A stretch of DNA of 64,000 nt from Leptospira kanakyensis. Lineage in GTDB: Bacteria; Spirochaetota; Leptospiria; Leptospirales; Leptospiraceae. The translations under genes and the position numbers were made by a program. The stretch covers positions 124,001-188,000 of the forward strand of contig NZ_RQFG01000016.1 in the NCBI RefSeq assembly GCF_004769235.1, read 5' to 3'. Of this stretch, positions 55,924 through 64,000 are shown piece after piece (position 1 is the stretch's first letter; each line of letters begins with the position of its first letter). Under the pieces are notes generated by a model. The model saw only the letters and a list, made by a program, of their open reading frames with translations, did no database searches and had not been told where the DNA came from.

Positions 55924-57132
55924 GTGGAAACAACTTTTTTATCAGATTCGATTTTGGTACAGTCAGGAACAATTAACGATTACCTTTTGCTGTTCGGAAT
56001 TGTATTTTGGATCATCCTGGCTTTTTCCGGAATTTGGATTTGGAAACAAACCCATGTCAGAAAATTAGGTTTTGTATTTACACTAATCACATTTCTTCCC
56101 TTTAGTTATTTGTGTTACCAGTCTTATGAAGAAAAAGACGGTTTTGTGTATCAATTGGAGATTGATAAAACAAAAAATCAAATTCATTTTGGTGATTCAA
56201 AAGAACCTGATATTTATTTTCCCATCGACGAATTTGTTTCTTACCAAATCAAATCGGAATCAGAATCGAAAAAGGATGGTACGCGCTTTACCGATACCAT
56301 TTACTTACATCACAAATCTGGATTGTTACTTCCCGTAGCAGATGTTTCCGTAAAAAGGTATAATGATAACAGAGATGGATTTAGTCGTTATTCAGTACTA
56401 TCTAGAGAAGTTAAAAAATTTTTTAGAATTTTACCACTCCCGGTAGAAACAGAAACTGGGAAACCATTCAAAGAACTTCTCGTAAAACCAGAATCAATCG
56501 TAAAAACAAAAAACAGCACATTATCAAAAACAGAAAATACAAATTTTATATCTAATTCACAAAACAAAACAACACCACCTAACGAAATCTCTGCGCCTCA
56601 GTTCCCGATAAAATGGAATCATAAAATCATCAAGGCAAACTGGTATTTTTCATTTTCCCTACTTGCCATTGGACATTTAGGTGTGTTGATGTTTATCGCC
56701 AACTTTAAGGAAAACAGGAACAATAATAAATACCTAGGAGTTCTCATCCTACTTTTTGGTTATCTTTCTTTTGGTTCCCAATACTACTTTTGGATTTTGC
56801 CAAAATCAAATACCCACTACAAGATTGAATCCTTTGACAAGGGATATAGGTTCTATTCTCTTCAGGGCAAAAACAAAAAACTAGAAGGGGAATGGATTCC
56901 AAACTCGGAAAAAATCGTTTTTCTGGAATTGCCGGAAAAGACCTTACACATCCAAACCAAACTCGCTTACGAAAAAACCAAGGCTCTGTTGGATTCCTTA
57001 GAAAACCCGTCGGATGGTTTCAGTGATGCCTTAAAACTAACAAAAGAAGTGTACGATGCCTCCGAATGGGTACGCTGGGATTTAAGCGATCTTCCTACGG
57101 AAGTTGCAGTTCGCTTGTTTCTTGTACTCTAG
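55924..57132 (+). CDS. membrane protein of unknown function, four-helix layout
   Basis: The 402-residue protein has a GTG start; two N-terminal helices (about 20-42, 48-64), a soluble beta-rich domain (VYQLEIDKTKNQIHFG), a low-complexity Asn/Ser/Thr linker (NSTLSKTENTNFISNSQNK), two helices (about 240-295) and a C-terminal domain (HYKIESFDKGYRFYSLQGK). Layout and size match the protein encoded at 21740-22945, though sequence identity by eye is low. No family recognised. It stands between the TPM gene (divergent) and gltB. Confidence 0.65.
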   Translation: METTFLSDSILVQSGTINDYLLLFGIVFWIILAFSGIWIWKQTHVRKLGFVFTLITFLPFSYLCYQSYEEKDGFVYQLEIDKTKNQIHFGDSKEPDIYFPIDEFVSYQIKSESESKKDGTRFTDTIYLHHKSGLLLPVADVSVKRYNDNRDGFSRYSVLSREVKKFFRILPLPVETETGKPFKELLVKPESIVKTKNSTLSKTENTNFISNSQNKTTPPNEISAPQFPIKWNHKIIKANWYFSFSLLAIGHLGVLMFIANFKENRNNNKYLGVLILLFGYLSFGSQYYFWILPKSNTHYKIESFDKGYRFYSLQGKNKKLEGEWIPNSEKIVFLELPEKTLHIQTKLAYEKTKALLDSLENPSDGFSDALKLTKEVYDASEWVRWDLSDLPTEVAVRLFLVL

Positions 57133-57169
57133 GATTTTTTAGACAGAACTCAGCTTTGTTCAAAATATA

Positions 57170-57201
57170 GCCCAAATGTACATAAAACAGCCTAAATGTA
57201 C
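57170..57201 (+). promoter_or_regulatory. two 12-bp direct repeats upstream of gltB, 20 bp apart
   Basis: GCCCAAATGTAC (57170-57181) and GCCTAAATGTAC (57190-57201) are spaced exactly 20 bases, two helical turns. More GTAC elements follow in the same leader (for example CAGTACACCCAAA, GGTACAGTA). A regulator bound to one face of the DNA is suggested. They lie about 130 bases before the gltB ATG. Confidence 0.5.
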
Positions 57202-57328
57202 CCAACTTGAACATTTTATGATGTTTGATTTTGCCTAAAAATAAATCATTTTGCTGAAAACAAAATAATTGGACAGTACACCCAAATTCAAAAACAAGGT
57301 ACAGTAATTGCTTTAGAGTAGGGTACGT

Positions 57329-60300
57329 ATGTCAAAATCTAACCAACCACCCATCCTTCCGCCGCTCGGCCCACAGGCCCAAGGTATGTATGATCCTGCC
57401 ATGGACAAAGATTCCTGCGGTGTTGGTTTTATCGCAAATTATAAGGGCAAACGTTCCCGTGACATCGTCGACAAAGGGATCCGCCTCATGTGCAATTTAG
57501 AGCACAGGGGTGCCGAAGGTGCCGATCCAAAAACCGGTGACGGTGCTGGGATCATGATCAATATCCCTGATGCATTTTTTAGAAAGGTTCTCCCCTTCAC
57601 TTTGCCAAAAGAAGGCGACTATGCGGTGGGATTTCTTTTCCTTCCTCAAAACACAGAAGCACGAACTGCTGTGGAAAACGTAATCGAAAAAATCATCGTA
57701 GATGAAGGGGAAGAGTTTCTCGGATTTCGTGATGTTCCGATTAACAAAGAATATGCGGGTGTTGTTGCCTCCAAAACCATCCCTGTATTCAAACAAGTAT
57801 TCATTGGTAAAAAATCCAAAAAAAATAAAACCTCTGACGACTTCGAAAGAAAACTATTTCTCATCCGTCGCCTGATCGACAGACGAATCCGTACAGAGAT
57901 GAAACTAGATCGTTCCCAGTATTACGTACCTAGTTTTTCTTCCCGAACCATTGTATACAAAGGGATGTTACTCGGTGACCAAGTTAAAAAATTCTACGAA
58001 GATTTAAAGTCTCCTGACTTAACTTCTGCGTTCTGTTTGACTCACACTCGGTTTTCGACTAACACCTTCCCTACTTGGGATTTGGCTCACCCTTACCGCC
58101 AAATTGCTCACAACGGAGAGATCAATACTTTACGCGGGAACATGAACTGGATGGCCGCTCGCCAAATGGTAATGCAGTCTCCACTGTATGGTGATGAACT
58201 TCGTCGTATGCTTCCGATTGTCATGGAAGGCCAATCCGATACAGCAACGTTTGATACTGTTCTGGAACTACTTGTGATGGGAGGAAGGTCACTCCCTCAC
58301 TCTGTGATGATGATGATTCCAGAAGCCTGGTCCAAAAACAAAGCAATGGATGCCGACAGACGTGCGTTCTACGAATACCATGCAACTTTTATGGAACCTT
58401 GGGATGGCCCTGCTGCCATTGCTTTTACTGATGGTAGAATCATTGGAGCAACTCTTGACCGTAATGGACTGCGCCCTGCTCGTTATATTGTTACGAAAGA
58501 TGATGAAGTGATCATGTCTTCCGAAGCTGGTGTTTTAAACTTACCACCAGAAGAAGTTCTTGTACAAGATCGTCTACGTCCAGGCCGTATGCTTCTGATT
58601 GATATGGAGAAAGGCCAAATCCTAGATGATGAAGAAATCAAAAAACAAATCGCTACCCAAAAACCTTACCGTAAATGGGTAGAAGACAATATGATTCGTC
58701 TCGGATCTTTACCAGATCCTGAGAACGTAAAACAACCGCAACACGAAACCATTTTAGAACGCCAAAGGGCCTTTGGTTACACTCATGAAGATGTATTTAC
58801 CATCATCAAACCAATGGGAGTTTCTGGAGAAGAACCAATTGGTTCGATGGGTGTGGACTCATCTCTTGCAGTACTCAGTGAAAAACCACAACCCCTATTC
58901 CGTTACTTCAAACAAAACTTTGCACAGGTGACCAATCCACCGATTGATCCGATCCGCGAAGAACTTGTGATGGAACTCACAACCTATATTGGACCGGAAG
59001 GAAACCTTCTTTCGGAAGAACCAGAACATGCTCATCGTTTGGAGTTGGAACATCCAATCCTTACCAACGAAGATTTTGAAAAAATCAAACAAATCAGTGA
59101 AGGTCATTTCAAAGCGAAAACTTTTGAAATCCTTTTTGATCCTTCTAAAAAACATGATATGCGAAACTCTCTCGATCGTGTTTGTGCGGATGCAGCCAAA
59201 GCCGTTCGGGAACAAGGTGTAACCCTCATCATCTTAACTGACCACGGTGTCGGTGAAAAAAAAGCAGCCATCCCTTCCCTTCTTGCTGTGGCAGGACTCC
59301 ACCACTATTTGATTCGTGAGGGACTTCGTACTCGCGCAGGTATCGTTTTAGAATCTGGCGAACCAAGAGAAGTGGCACACTTTGCTTTGTTATGTGGTTA
59401 TGGTGCCAACGCCATCAACCCATACCTTGCATTTGAAACAATAGCAGACTTATCGCAACAAGGATTACTCCCAGAAGTTCCTAATTACAAGGATGCAAAA
59501 AAGAAATACATCAAATCCATTGGGAAAGGACTATTCAAAGTATTTTCAAAAATGGGGATCTCCACATTACAATCGTATTGTGGGGCTCAAATTTTTGAAG
59601 CGGTGGGACTTGATTCAGAGCTCGTCAACACTTACTTTGCGGGAACTCAATCTCGAATCGAAGGACTTTCTCTTGAGATGTTGGAAGAAGAAACCGTTCG
59701 CCGCCACAAAGCGGCTTACGATTCTACTTTTTTCCCGAACAACCTAGAGCCAGGTGGAGTGCACTATTATCGTAAAAATGGAGATAGCCATCTCTATACT
59801 CCGATCACAGTTCACAAATTACAAAAAGCAACACAAGACAACGACTACAAAGTGTTCAAAGAGTTCTCAAGCCTTATCGATAACCAAAATGAAAAGGCAA
59901 TCACTCTTCGCAGTTTGTTCCAACTTGATTTTGACGGATCCAAAGCAATCCCAATCGAAGAAGTAGAATCGGTTAAGTCCATTCTCAAACGTTTCCAAAC
60001 AGGAGCGATGAGCCATGGTTCCATTTCTTGGGAAGCACATACGACTCTTGCGATTGCGATGAACCGAATTGGTGCCAAATCGAACACGGGTGAAGGTGGA
60101 GAAGATCCAGTACGATTCAAAACCCTTCCAAATGGGGATAGCATGCGTTCTGCGATCAAACAAGTTGCCTCGGCACGTTTTGGTGTGACTATGGAATACC
60201 TCACCAATGCTGATGATATCCAAATCAAAATGGCACAGGGCGCCAAACCAGGCGAAGGTGGACAGCTTCCGGGCCACAAGGTAGACAAATACATTGGATG

Positions 60301-61906
60301 GCTTCGTTATTCCACTCCGGGTGTAACTTTGATTTCCCCTCCTCCGCACCATGACATCTATTCTATTGAAGATCTAAAACAATTGATCTTTGATTTAAAA
60401 AACTCGAACCCAAGAGCTCGTGTTTCCGTAAAACTCGTTTCGGAATCTGGAGTGGGAACTGTGGCTGCGGGTGTTGCCAAAGCACATGCGGACCACATCC
60501 TCATTGCAGGACATGAGGGAGGAACGGGGGCAAGTCCTATTTCTTCCATCCACCATGCAGGAACCCCTTGGGAACTAGGACTATCTGAAACTCACCAAAC
60601 TCTTGTCGCCAACGGACTTCGTGACCGAGTGTATCTCGCTGTGGATGGAAAACTCCTCACAGGAAAAGATGTGGTTGTAGGGGCACTACTCGGTGCAGAA
60701 GAGTTTGGATTCTCCACATCCGCACTTGTCTCTGTGGGTTGTATCATGATGCGTAAATGCCACTTGAATACATGCCCTGTGGGAGTTGCGACCCAAGATG
60801 AATTCTTAAGAAGTAAATTTACCGGCAAACCAGAGTATGTTGTGAACTTCATGACCTTTGTTGCAGAAGAAGTTCGTGAGATCATGGCAAAACTTGGATT
60901 TAGAACTTTCGAAGAAATGATTGGCCAAGTGGAAAAAATCAAATTCAAACGACCACACCACCATTGGAAAGCTCGTGGACTTGATTTTACAAAAGTTCTC
61001 CATAGACCAACTCCTGTATTCCCTACAGGTCTTTATCGTGCGAAAGAACAAAACCACCATTTGGATGAACAAATTGATAACGAACTGATTCGTAAGTCAC
61101 TCCCTGCCATTGACCACAAACAACCGGTGAAAATCCAAACATCGATTGTGAACCTAAACCGTTCTGTGGGAACCATGCTTAGTCATGAAGTGACTAAAAA
61201 ATTTGGAGTGGATGGTCTTACGGAAGACACCATCGATATTGAATTCACAGGAACCGCAGGACAGTCGTTTGGTGCATTTGTTACCAAAGGAATGACACTT
61301 CGCCTTGTGGGTGAAGGAAATGACTATGTAGGAAAAGGACTTTGTGGGGGAAAACTCATCTTCCAAACTCCAAAAAATGCTCCTTACAAAGCAGAAGAAA
61401 ACATTGTCATTGGAAACACATGTTTTATTGGCGCAACAAGCGGAAATGCTTATGTCAATGGAATTGCTGGAGAAAGGTTCTGCGTTCGTAACTCAGGGGC
61501 TCACGTCATCGTAGAAGGGACCGGAGACCACGGTTGTGAATACATGACTGGTGGCCGGGTCATCATCCTTGGGGACATTGGACGTAACTTTGCCGCGGGT
61601 ATGTCCGGCGGGATTGCTTACCTTTGGGATCCAAAGAAAAACAAAGAAGCTCTCATCAACAAAGAGATGGTCGACTTAGATCCGTTAACTGATGCAAGTG
61701 AAATTGCAGAAGTAAAAAAGATGGTAGAAGATCATAAAACTTACACTGGTTCCAAACGCGCAGAAGAAGTGCTGAAAGATTGGGATACTGTTGTCAAACA
61801 AATGATCAAAGTCATTCCAAGAGATTATAAAAAAGCTCTAGAAAAAATGGCTGAAGAAAATGCTTCAGGAAAAGCAAACAAAGAGGGGGTAACAGCTCGT
61901 GGGTAA
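57329..61906 (+). CDS. gltB: glutamate synthase, large subunit
   Basis: 1525 residues, normal length. After a short leader, [14 protein letters not shown] carries the class II amidotransferase Cys. [36 protein letters not shown] and [13 protein letters not shown] elements follow (here [13 protein letters not shown]), then the FMN barrel ([40 protein letters not shown]) and the 3Fe-4S Cys cluster ([17 protein letters not shown]). The C-terminal GXGXG domain ends it. With GltD it makes two glutamates from glutamine and 2-oxoglutarate. AGTAGGG precedes the ATG. The end overlaps gltD by 8 bases. Confidence 0.98.
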   Translation: MSKSNQPPILPPLGPQAQGMYDPAMDKDSCGVGFIANYKGKRSRDIVDKGIRLMCNLEHRGAEGADPKTGDGAGIMINIPDAFFRKVLPFTLPKEGDYAVGFLFLPQNTEARTAVENVIEKIIVDEGEEFLGFRDVPINKEYAGVVASKTIPVFKQVFIGKKSKKNKTSDDFERKLFLIRRLIDRRIRTEMKLDRSQYYVPSFSSRTIVYKGMLLGDQVKKFYEDLKSPDLTSAFCLTHTRFSTNTFPTWDLAHPYRQIAHNGEINTLRGNMNWMAARQMVMQSPLYGDELRRMLPIVMEGQSDTATFDTVLELLVMGGRSLPHSVMMMIPEAWSKNKAMDADRRAFYEYHATFMEPWDGPAAIAFTDGRIIGATLDRNGLRPARYIVTKDDEVIMSSEAGVLNLPPEEVLVQDRLRPGRMLLIDMEKGQILDDEEIKKQIATQKPYRKWVEDNMIRLGSLPDPENVKQPQHETILERQRAFGYTHEDVFTIIKPMGVSGEEPIGSMGVDSSLAVLSEKPQPLFRYFKQNFAQVTNPPIDPIREELVMELTTYIGPEGNLLSEEPEHAHRLELEHPILTNEDFEKIKQISEGHFKAKTFEILFDPSKKHDMRNSLDRVCADAAKAVREQGVTLIILTDHGVGEKKAAIPSLLAVAGLHHYLIREGLRTRAGIVLESGEPREVAHFALLCGYGANAINPYLAFETIADLSQQGLLPEVPNYKDAKKKYIKSIGKGLFKVFSKMGISTLQSYCGAQIFEAVGLDSELVNTYFAGTQSRIEGLSLEMLEEETVRRHKAAYDSTFFPNNLEPGGVHYYRKNGDSHLYTPITVHKLQKATQDNDYKVFKEFSSLIDNQNEKAITLRSLFQLDFDGSKAIPIEEVESVKSILKRFQTGAMSHGSISWEAHTTLAIAMNRIGAKSNTGEGGEDPVRFKTLPNGDSMRSAIKQVASARFGVTMEYLTNADDIQIKMAQGAKPGEGGQLPGHKVDKYIGWLRYSTPGVTLISPPPHHDIYSIEDLKQLIFDLKNSNPRARVSVKLVSESGVGTVAAGVAKAHADHILIAGHEGGTGASPISSIHHAGTPWELGLSETHQTLVANGLRDRVYLAVDGKLLTGKDVVVGALLGAEEFGFSTSALVSVGCIMMRKCHLNTCPVGVATQDEFLRSKFTGKPEYVVNFMTFVAEEVREIMAKLGFRTFEEMIGQVEKIKFKRPHHHWKARGLDFTKVLHRPTPVFPTGLYRAKEQNHHLDEQIDNELIRKSLPAIDHKQPVKIQTSIVNLNRSVGTMLSHEVTKKFGVDGLTEDTIDIEFTGTAGQSFGAFVTKGMTLRLVGEGNDYVGKGLCGGKLIFQTPKNAPYKAEENIVIGNTCFIGATSGNAYVNGIAGERFCVRNSGAHVIVEGTGDHGCEYMTGGRVIILGDIGRNFAAGMSGGIAYLWDPKKNKEALINKEMVDLDPLTDASEIAEVKKMVEDHKTYTGSKRAEEVLKDWDTVVKQMIKVIPRDYKKALEKMAEENASGKANKEGVTARG

Positions 61907-63341
61907 ACCAACAGGATTTTTAGAATTTAAAAAAGAATACCTTCAAAAGATTGAACCGAAAGAAAGAGTTAAGAACTATAAAGAGTTCGAAAAACCTTTT
62001 TCCGAGGCTGTTGCCAAAGACCAAGGGGCTCGTTGTATGGACTGCGGGATTCCTTTTTGTCATGGTGATACAGGATGTCCTGTAGATAACCTCATTCCTG
62101 AATTCAATGACTTTGTTTTCCGAGGTCGCTGGAAAGAGGCTTGGGAAAACCTTTCCAAAACGAATAACTTCCCTGAATTTACAGGAAGGCTCTGCCCTGC
62201 TCCTTGTGAGTCAGCTTGTACATTAGGTATCATTGAACCACCAGTCTCTATCAAATCCATTGAAAGAACCATCATTGATCGTGCTTGGGAAGAAGGATGG
62301 GTGATCCCACAACCTCCCACTTCCAAATCAGGAAAAAAAGTTGCCGTTGTTGGGTCGGGACCAGCTGGTCTTGCCGCAGGACAACAGTTAGCTCGAGCAG
62401 GACATACGGTTACTATTTTCGAAAAAAATGATCGAATTGGTGGCCTACTCCGTTACGGAATTCCAGACTTCAAAATGGAAAAACGACATATTGACCGCCG
62501 CATGAAACAAATGGAAGCAGAAGGTGTTACCTTCAAAACCAATGTGAATGTGGGAGTGGATATCACCGCAAAGCAGTTATTAGCTGATTTTGATTCAGTG
62601 GTTCTTGCTTGTGGATCTGAAGTTCCAAGAGACTTACCAGTCGAAGGAAGAAAAAACAAAGGTGTTCACTTCGCTATGGACTTTTTGTCCAAAAACAACA
62701 AACATGTTGCTGGTGACGATATCGAAATCATTAACGCAAAAGACAAACACGTCATTGTGATTGGTGGTGGAGATACTGGTTCAGACTGTGTAGGAACTTC
62801 CAATAGACACGGTGCCAAATCAGTCACTCAAATTGAACTTTTCCCAGAACCTCCGAAAGAGAGAGACGCATCCACTCCATGGCCACTCTACCCTAAGATG
62901 CTCCGCACTTCCACCTCACACGAGGAAGGTGTAAGCCGCAAATGGGCCGTGTCCACGATGGGTTTCAAATCCAACGATAAAGGAGAAGTCACTGCCATTT
63001 ACGGGTCCGAAGTGAAAGAAGAAAACGGGAAGTTTATTCCAGTTCCTGGAACGGAATTTGAATGGCCTGCGGATTTAGTTTTCTTAGCGATGGGATTTGT
63101 AAATCCAGTCAAAGAAGGACTGATAGCTGACCTTCAAAAAGAAGGGATGGAACTAGATGCCAGAGGGAATGTGAAAGCTGATTTTGGAACAAAACCAGGA
63201 TCCTTCGCAACTTCTGTACCAAAAGTGTACGCTTGTGGTGATGTGAGACGGGGGCAATCCCTGATTGTTTGGGCCATTTCCGAAGGAAGGAAATGTGCGG
63301 ATCAAGTCCACCAGTACCTAACTTCAGACCAAGAAACTTAA
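61899..63341 (+). CDS. gltD: glutamate synthase, small subunit
   Basis: 480 residues with a GTG start inside the end of gltB (AGGGGG before it). Cys clusters [19 protein letters not shown] and [16 protein letters not shown] bind two 4Fe-4S centres; [20 protein letters not shown] is the FAD fold and [17 protein letters not shown] the NADPH fold; [15 protein letters not shown] closes the protein. It feeds electrons from NADPH to GltB. Translation is coupled to gltB by the overlap. Confidence 0.98.
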   Translation: MGKPTGFLEFKKEYLQKIEPKERVKNYKEFEKPFSEAVAKDQGARCMDCGIPFCHGDTGCPVDNLIPEFNDFVFRGRWKEAWENLSKTNNFPEFTGRLCPAPCESACTLGIIEPPVSIKSIERTIIDRAWEEGWVIPQPPTSKSGKKVAVVGSGPAGLAAGQQLARAGHTVTIFEKNDRIGGLLRYGIPDFKMEKRHIDRRMKQMEAEGVTFKTNVNVGVDITAKQLLADFDSVVLACGSEVPRDLPVEGRKNKGVHFAMDFLSKNNKHVAGDDIEIINAKDKHVIVIGGGDTGSDCVGTSNRHGAKSVTQIELFPEPPKERDASTPWPLYPKMLRTSTSHEEGVSRKWAVSTMGFKSNDKGEVTAIYGSEVKEENGKFIPVPGTEFEWPADLVFLAMGFVNPVKEGLIADLQKEGMELDARGNVKADFGTKPGSFATSVPKVYACGDVRRGQSLIVWAISEGRKCADQVHQYLTSDQET

Positions 63342-63352
63342 AACCACTTATT

Positions 63353-63538
63353 CTAAGAACCGCATTTGGAACAAACCTTGTCATAACAGGGATAATTTCT
63401 TTCCAAATGCGGATCCACTTTCGAACCCTCTTTGGCAAAAAAATTCTTGCCTAACTTCCAAATTGCGAAAATCATTGGAGAGATCAATTGAAACGTAGCT
63501 AGTAGCACTATAGAGATTGTTATATAATATTCCAACAT
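63353..63538 (-). CDS. small membrane protein with C-terminal Cys cluster
   Basis: 61 residues: one membrane helix (MLEYYITISIVLLATFQLIS, running on to PMIFAIW) and a basic tail with CYDKVCSKCGS, a possible metal or disulfide site. AAGGG stands 8 bases before the ATG on the minus strand, and the frame exactly fills the space between gltD (stop 11 bases away) and the divergent gene at 63550. No family recognised. I judge it real because of ribosome site, hydrophobicity and fit. Confidence 0.55.
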   Translation of the reverse strand: MLEYYITISIVLLATFQLISPMIFAIWKLGKNFFAKEGSKVDPHLERNYPCYDKVCSKCGS

Positions 63539-63549
63539 TTGAGAAACCC

Positions 63550-64000
63550 TTGAAACTAACTATTACACAATATTTTAAAATCGCAACCCTTTTGGTAGTG
63601 GTTACCACTAACCTATCAGCAGAGAACATCCTCCTCAAAAAAGGAGGAACTCTCCAAGGTAAGGTGGTAGAACAAGACCAATATAAGCTAAAAATTCGTA
63701 AAGAAGACGGAACCGTTGTTGTTCTGAATAAAACAGATATCTTAAAAGTGGTTTACAAAGACCACCTAACAGCCGCAGAAGAAGAGAAACTTCGTAAAGC
63801 GGAAGAAGATAAAGAAAGAATCAAAAGAGAAAAAGAAGAAGCAGCAAGACTTAAAAAAGAACAAGAAGATGCTGCAAAATTAGAAAAAGAATTAGCTGCT
63901 AAAAATGCAACTGCTGATGCAGAGGCAAAACGCAAACAAGAAGAAGATGCAAAACGTGCAGAGGCAGAACGCAAAAACCTAACAAGGGGGGGTGCAGCGT
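63550..64000 (+). CDS. exported Lys/Glu/Ala-rich coiled-coil protein, 3' end outside window
   Basis: An open frame starts at TTG 63550 (LKLTITQYFKIATLLVVVTT, then NLSAE), a good signal peptide, and is still open at the right edge (150 residues). The first mature part, ILLKKGGTLQGKVVEQDQYK and KEDGTVVVLNKTDILKVVY, looks like a small beta domain found at the start of several Leptospira exported proteins. From residue 75 it is a long charged coiled coil (AAEEEKLRKAEEDKERIK, similar for at least 60 residues), like TolA. No other start codon is available nearby. The start lies 11 bases from the divergent small ORF's ATG. Confidence 0.7.
   Translation, partial: MKLTITQYFKIATLLVVVTTNLSAENILLKKGGTLQGKVVEQDQYKLKIRKEDGTVVVLNKTDILKVVYKDHLTAAEEEKLRKAEEDKERIKREKEEAARLKKEQEDAAKLEKELAAKNATADAEAKRKQEEDAKRAEAERKNLTRGGAA

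Noticed and set aside
63753..63974. Ser/Ala-rich open frame on the minus strand at the right edge
   Set aside because: It is the mirror of the Glu/Lys/Ala coiled-coil coding sequence on the plus strand.

Overview
The window looks like chromosomal DNA from a spirochaete of the genus Leptospira. The grounds are an AT-rich, gene-dense layout, many lipoproteins with relaxed spirochaetal lipoboxes, a DUF1574-type protein (a family I associate with Leptospira), and outer-membrane barrels ending in Phe. A saprophytic species is my guess only. I see no rRNA, tRNA, CRISPR array, phage or intact insertion sequence.

Layout. 1-2324: an HtrA-like protease gene entering from the left and broken by a 5-bp tandem duplication, then an HtrA-like protein without catalytic His and Ser. 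2321-8323 (minus): a surface-sugar or glycolipid block (nucleotidyltransferase/GT2 fusion, SDR epimerase, GT2, SGNH-like membrane protein, polytopic membrane protein). 8358-10520: two divergent exported-protein genes whose ATG codons share one ATGCAT hexamer. 10474-20487 (minus): DUF1574 protein, small genes, a lipid-modification cluster (FAD oxidoreductase, DUF1365, CFA synthase), pyrF, two lipoproteins (one a HEGGH zincin-like protein), an outer-membrane barrel and speE. 20629-26369: an accessory-looking stretch with a DUF302 gene under a CsoR-like operator, two copies of a structured intergenic repeat, a frameshifted lipoprotein gene and a DUF433/PIN-like toxin-antitoxin pair. 26379-29238 (minus): EamA transporter, DUF2505, a ferritin-like protein with a histone-H1-like tail, YhhN. 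29304-34785: methylmalonyl-CoA mutase subunits and MeaB GTPase, with a terminator before meaB. 34786-35156: a gene-free stretch with two copies of a palindrome-containing repeat. 35157-42616 (minus): a NarL/DegU-like two-component pair, PilZ protein, RND transporter and GT39-like membrane protein. 42729-46457: ExbB, TonB and a papain-fold protein lacking catalytic Cys and His. 46484-49613: thioesterase and TetR sharing a two-site operator, then UDP-glucose pyrophosphorylase and small exported proteins. 49726-57132: a hydrolase-fold protein without a catalytic Ser and with a Lys-rich tail, a 13-Cys copper-storage protein, TraB family, CheD, HDOD, shikimate kinase, TPM/YgcG and a membrane protein. 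57329-63341: gltBD. 63353-64000: a small Cys-containing membrane protein divergent from a Lys/Glu-rich exported protein that leaves the window.

What stands out is not one large new system but several recurring oddities: enzyme folds that have lost their catalytic residues (HtrA-like, papain-like, lipase-like, SDR), two unrelated proteins with histone-H1-like Lys/Ala/Pro tails, very tight divergent gene starts, and a clear set of operator palindromes (CsoR-like, double TetR site, paired TACCA-N2-TGGTA sites, and 20-bp-spaced repeats before gltB).
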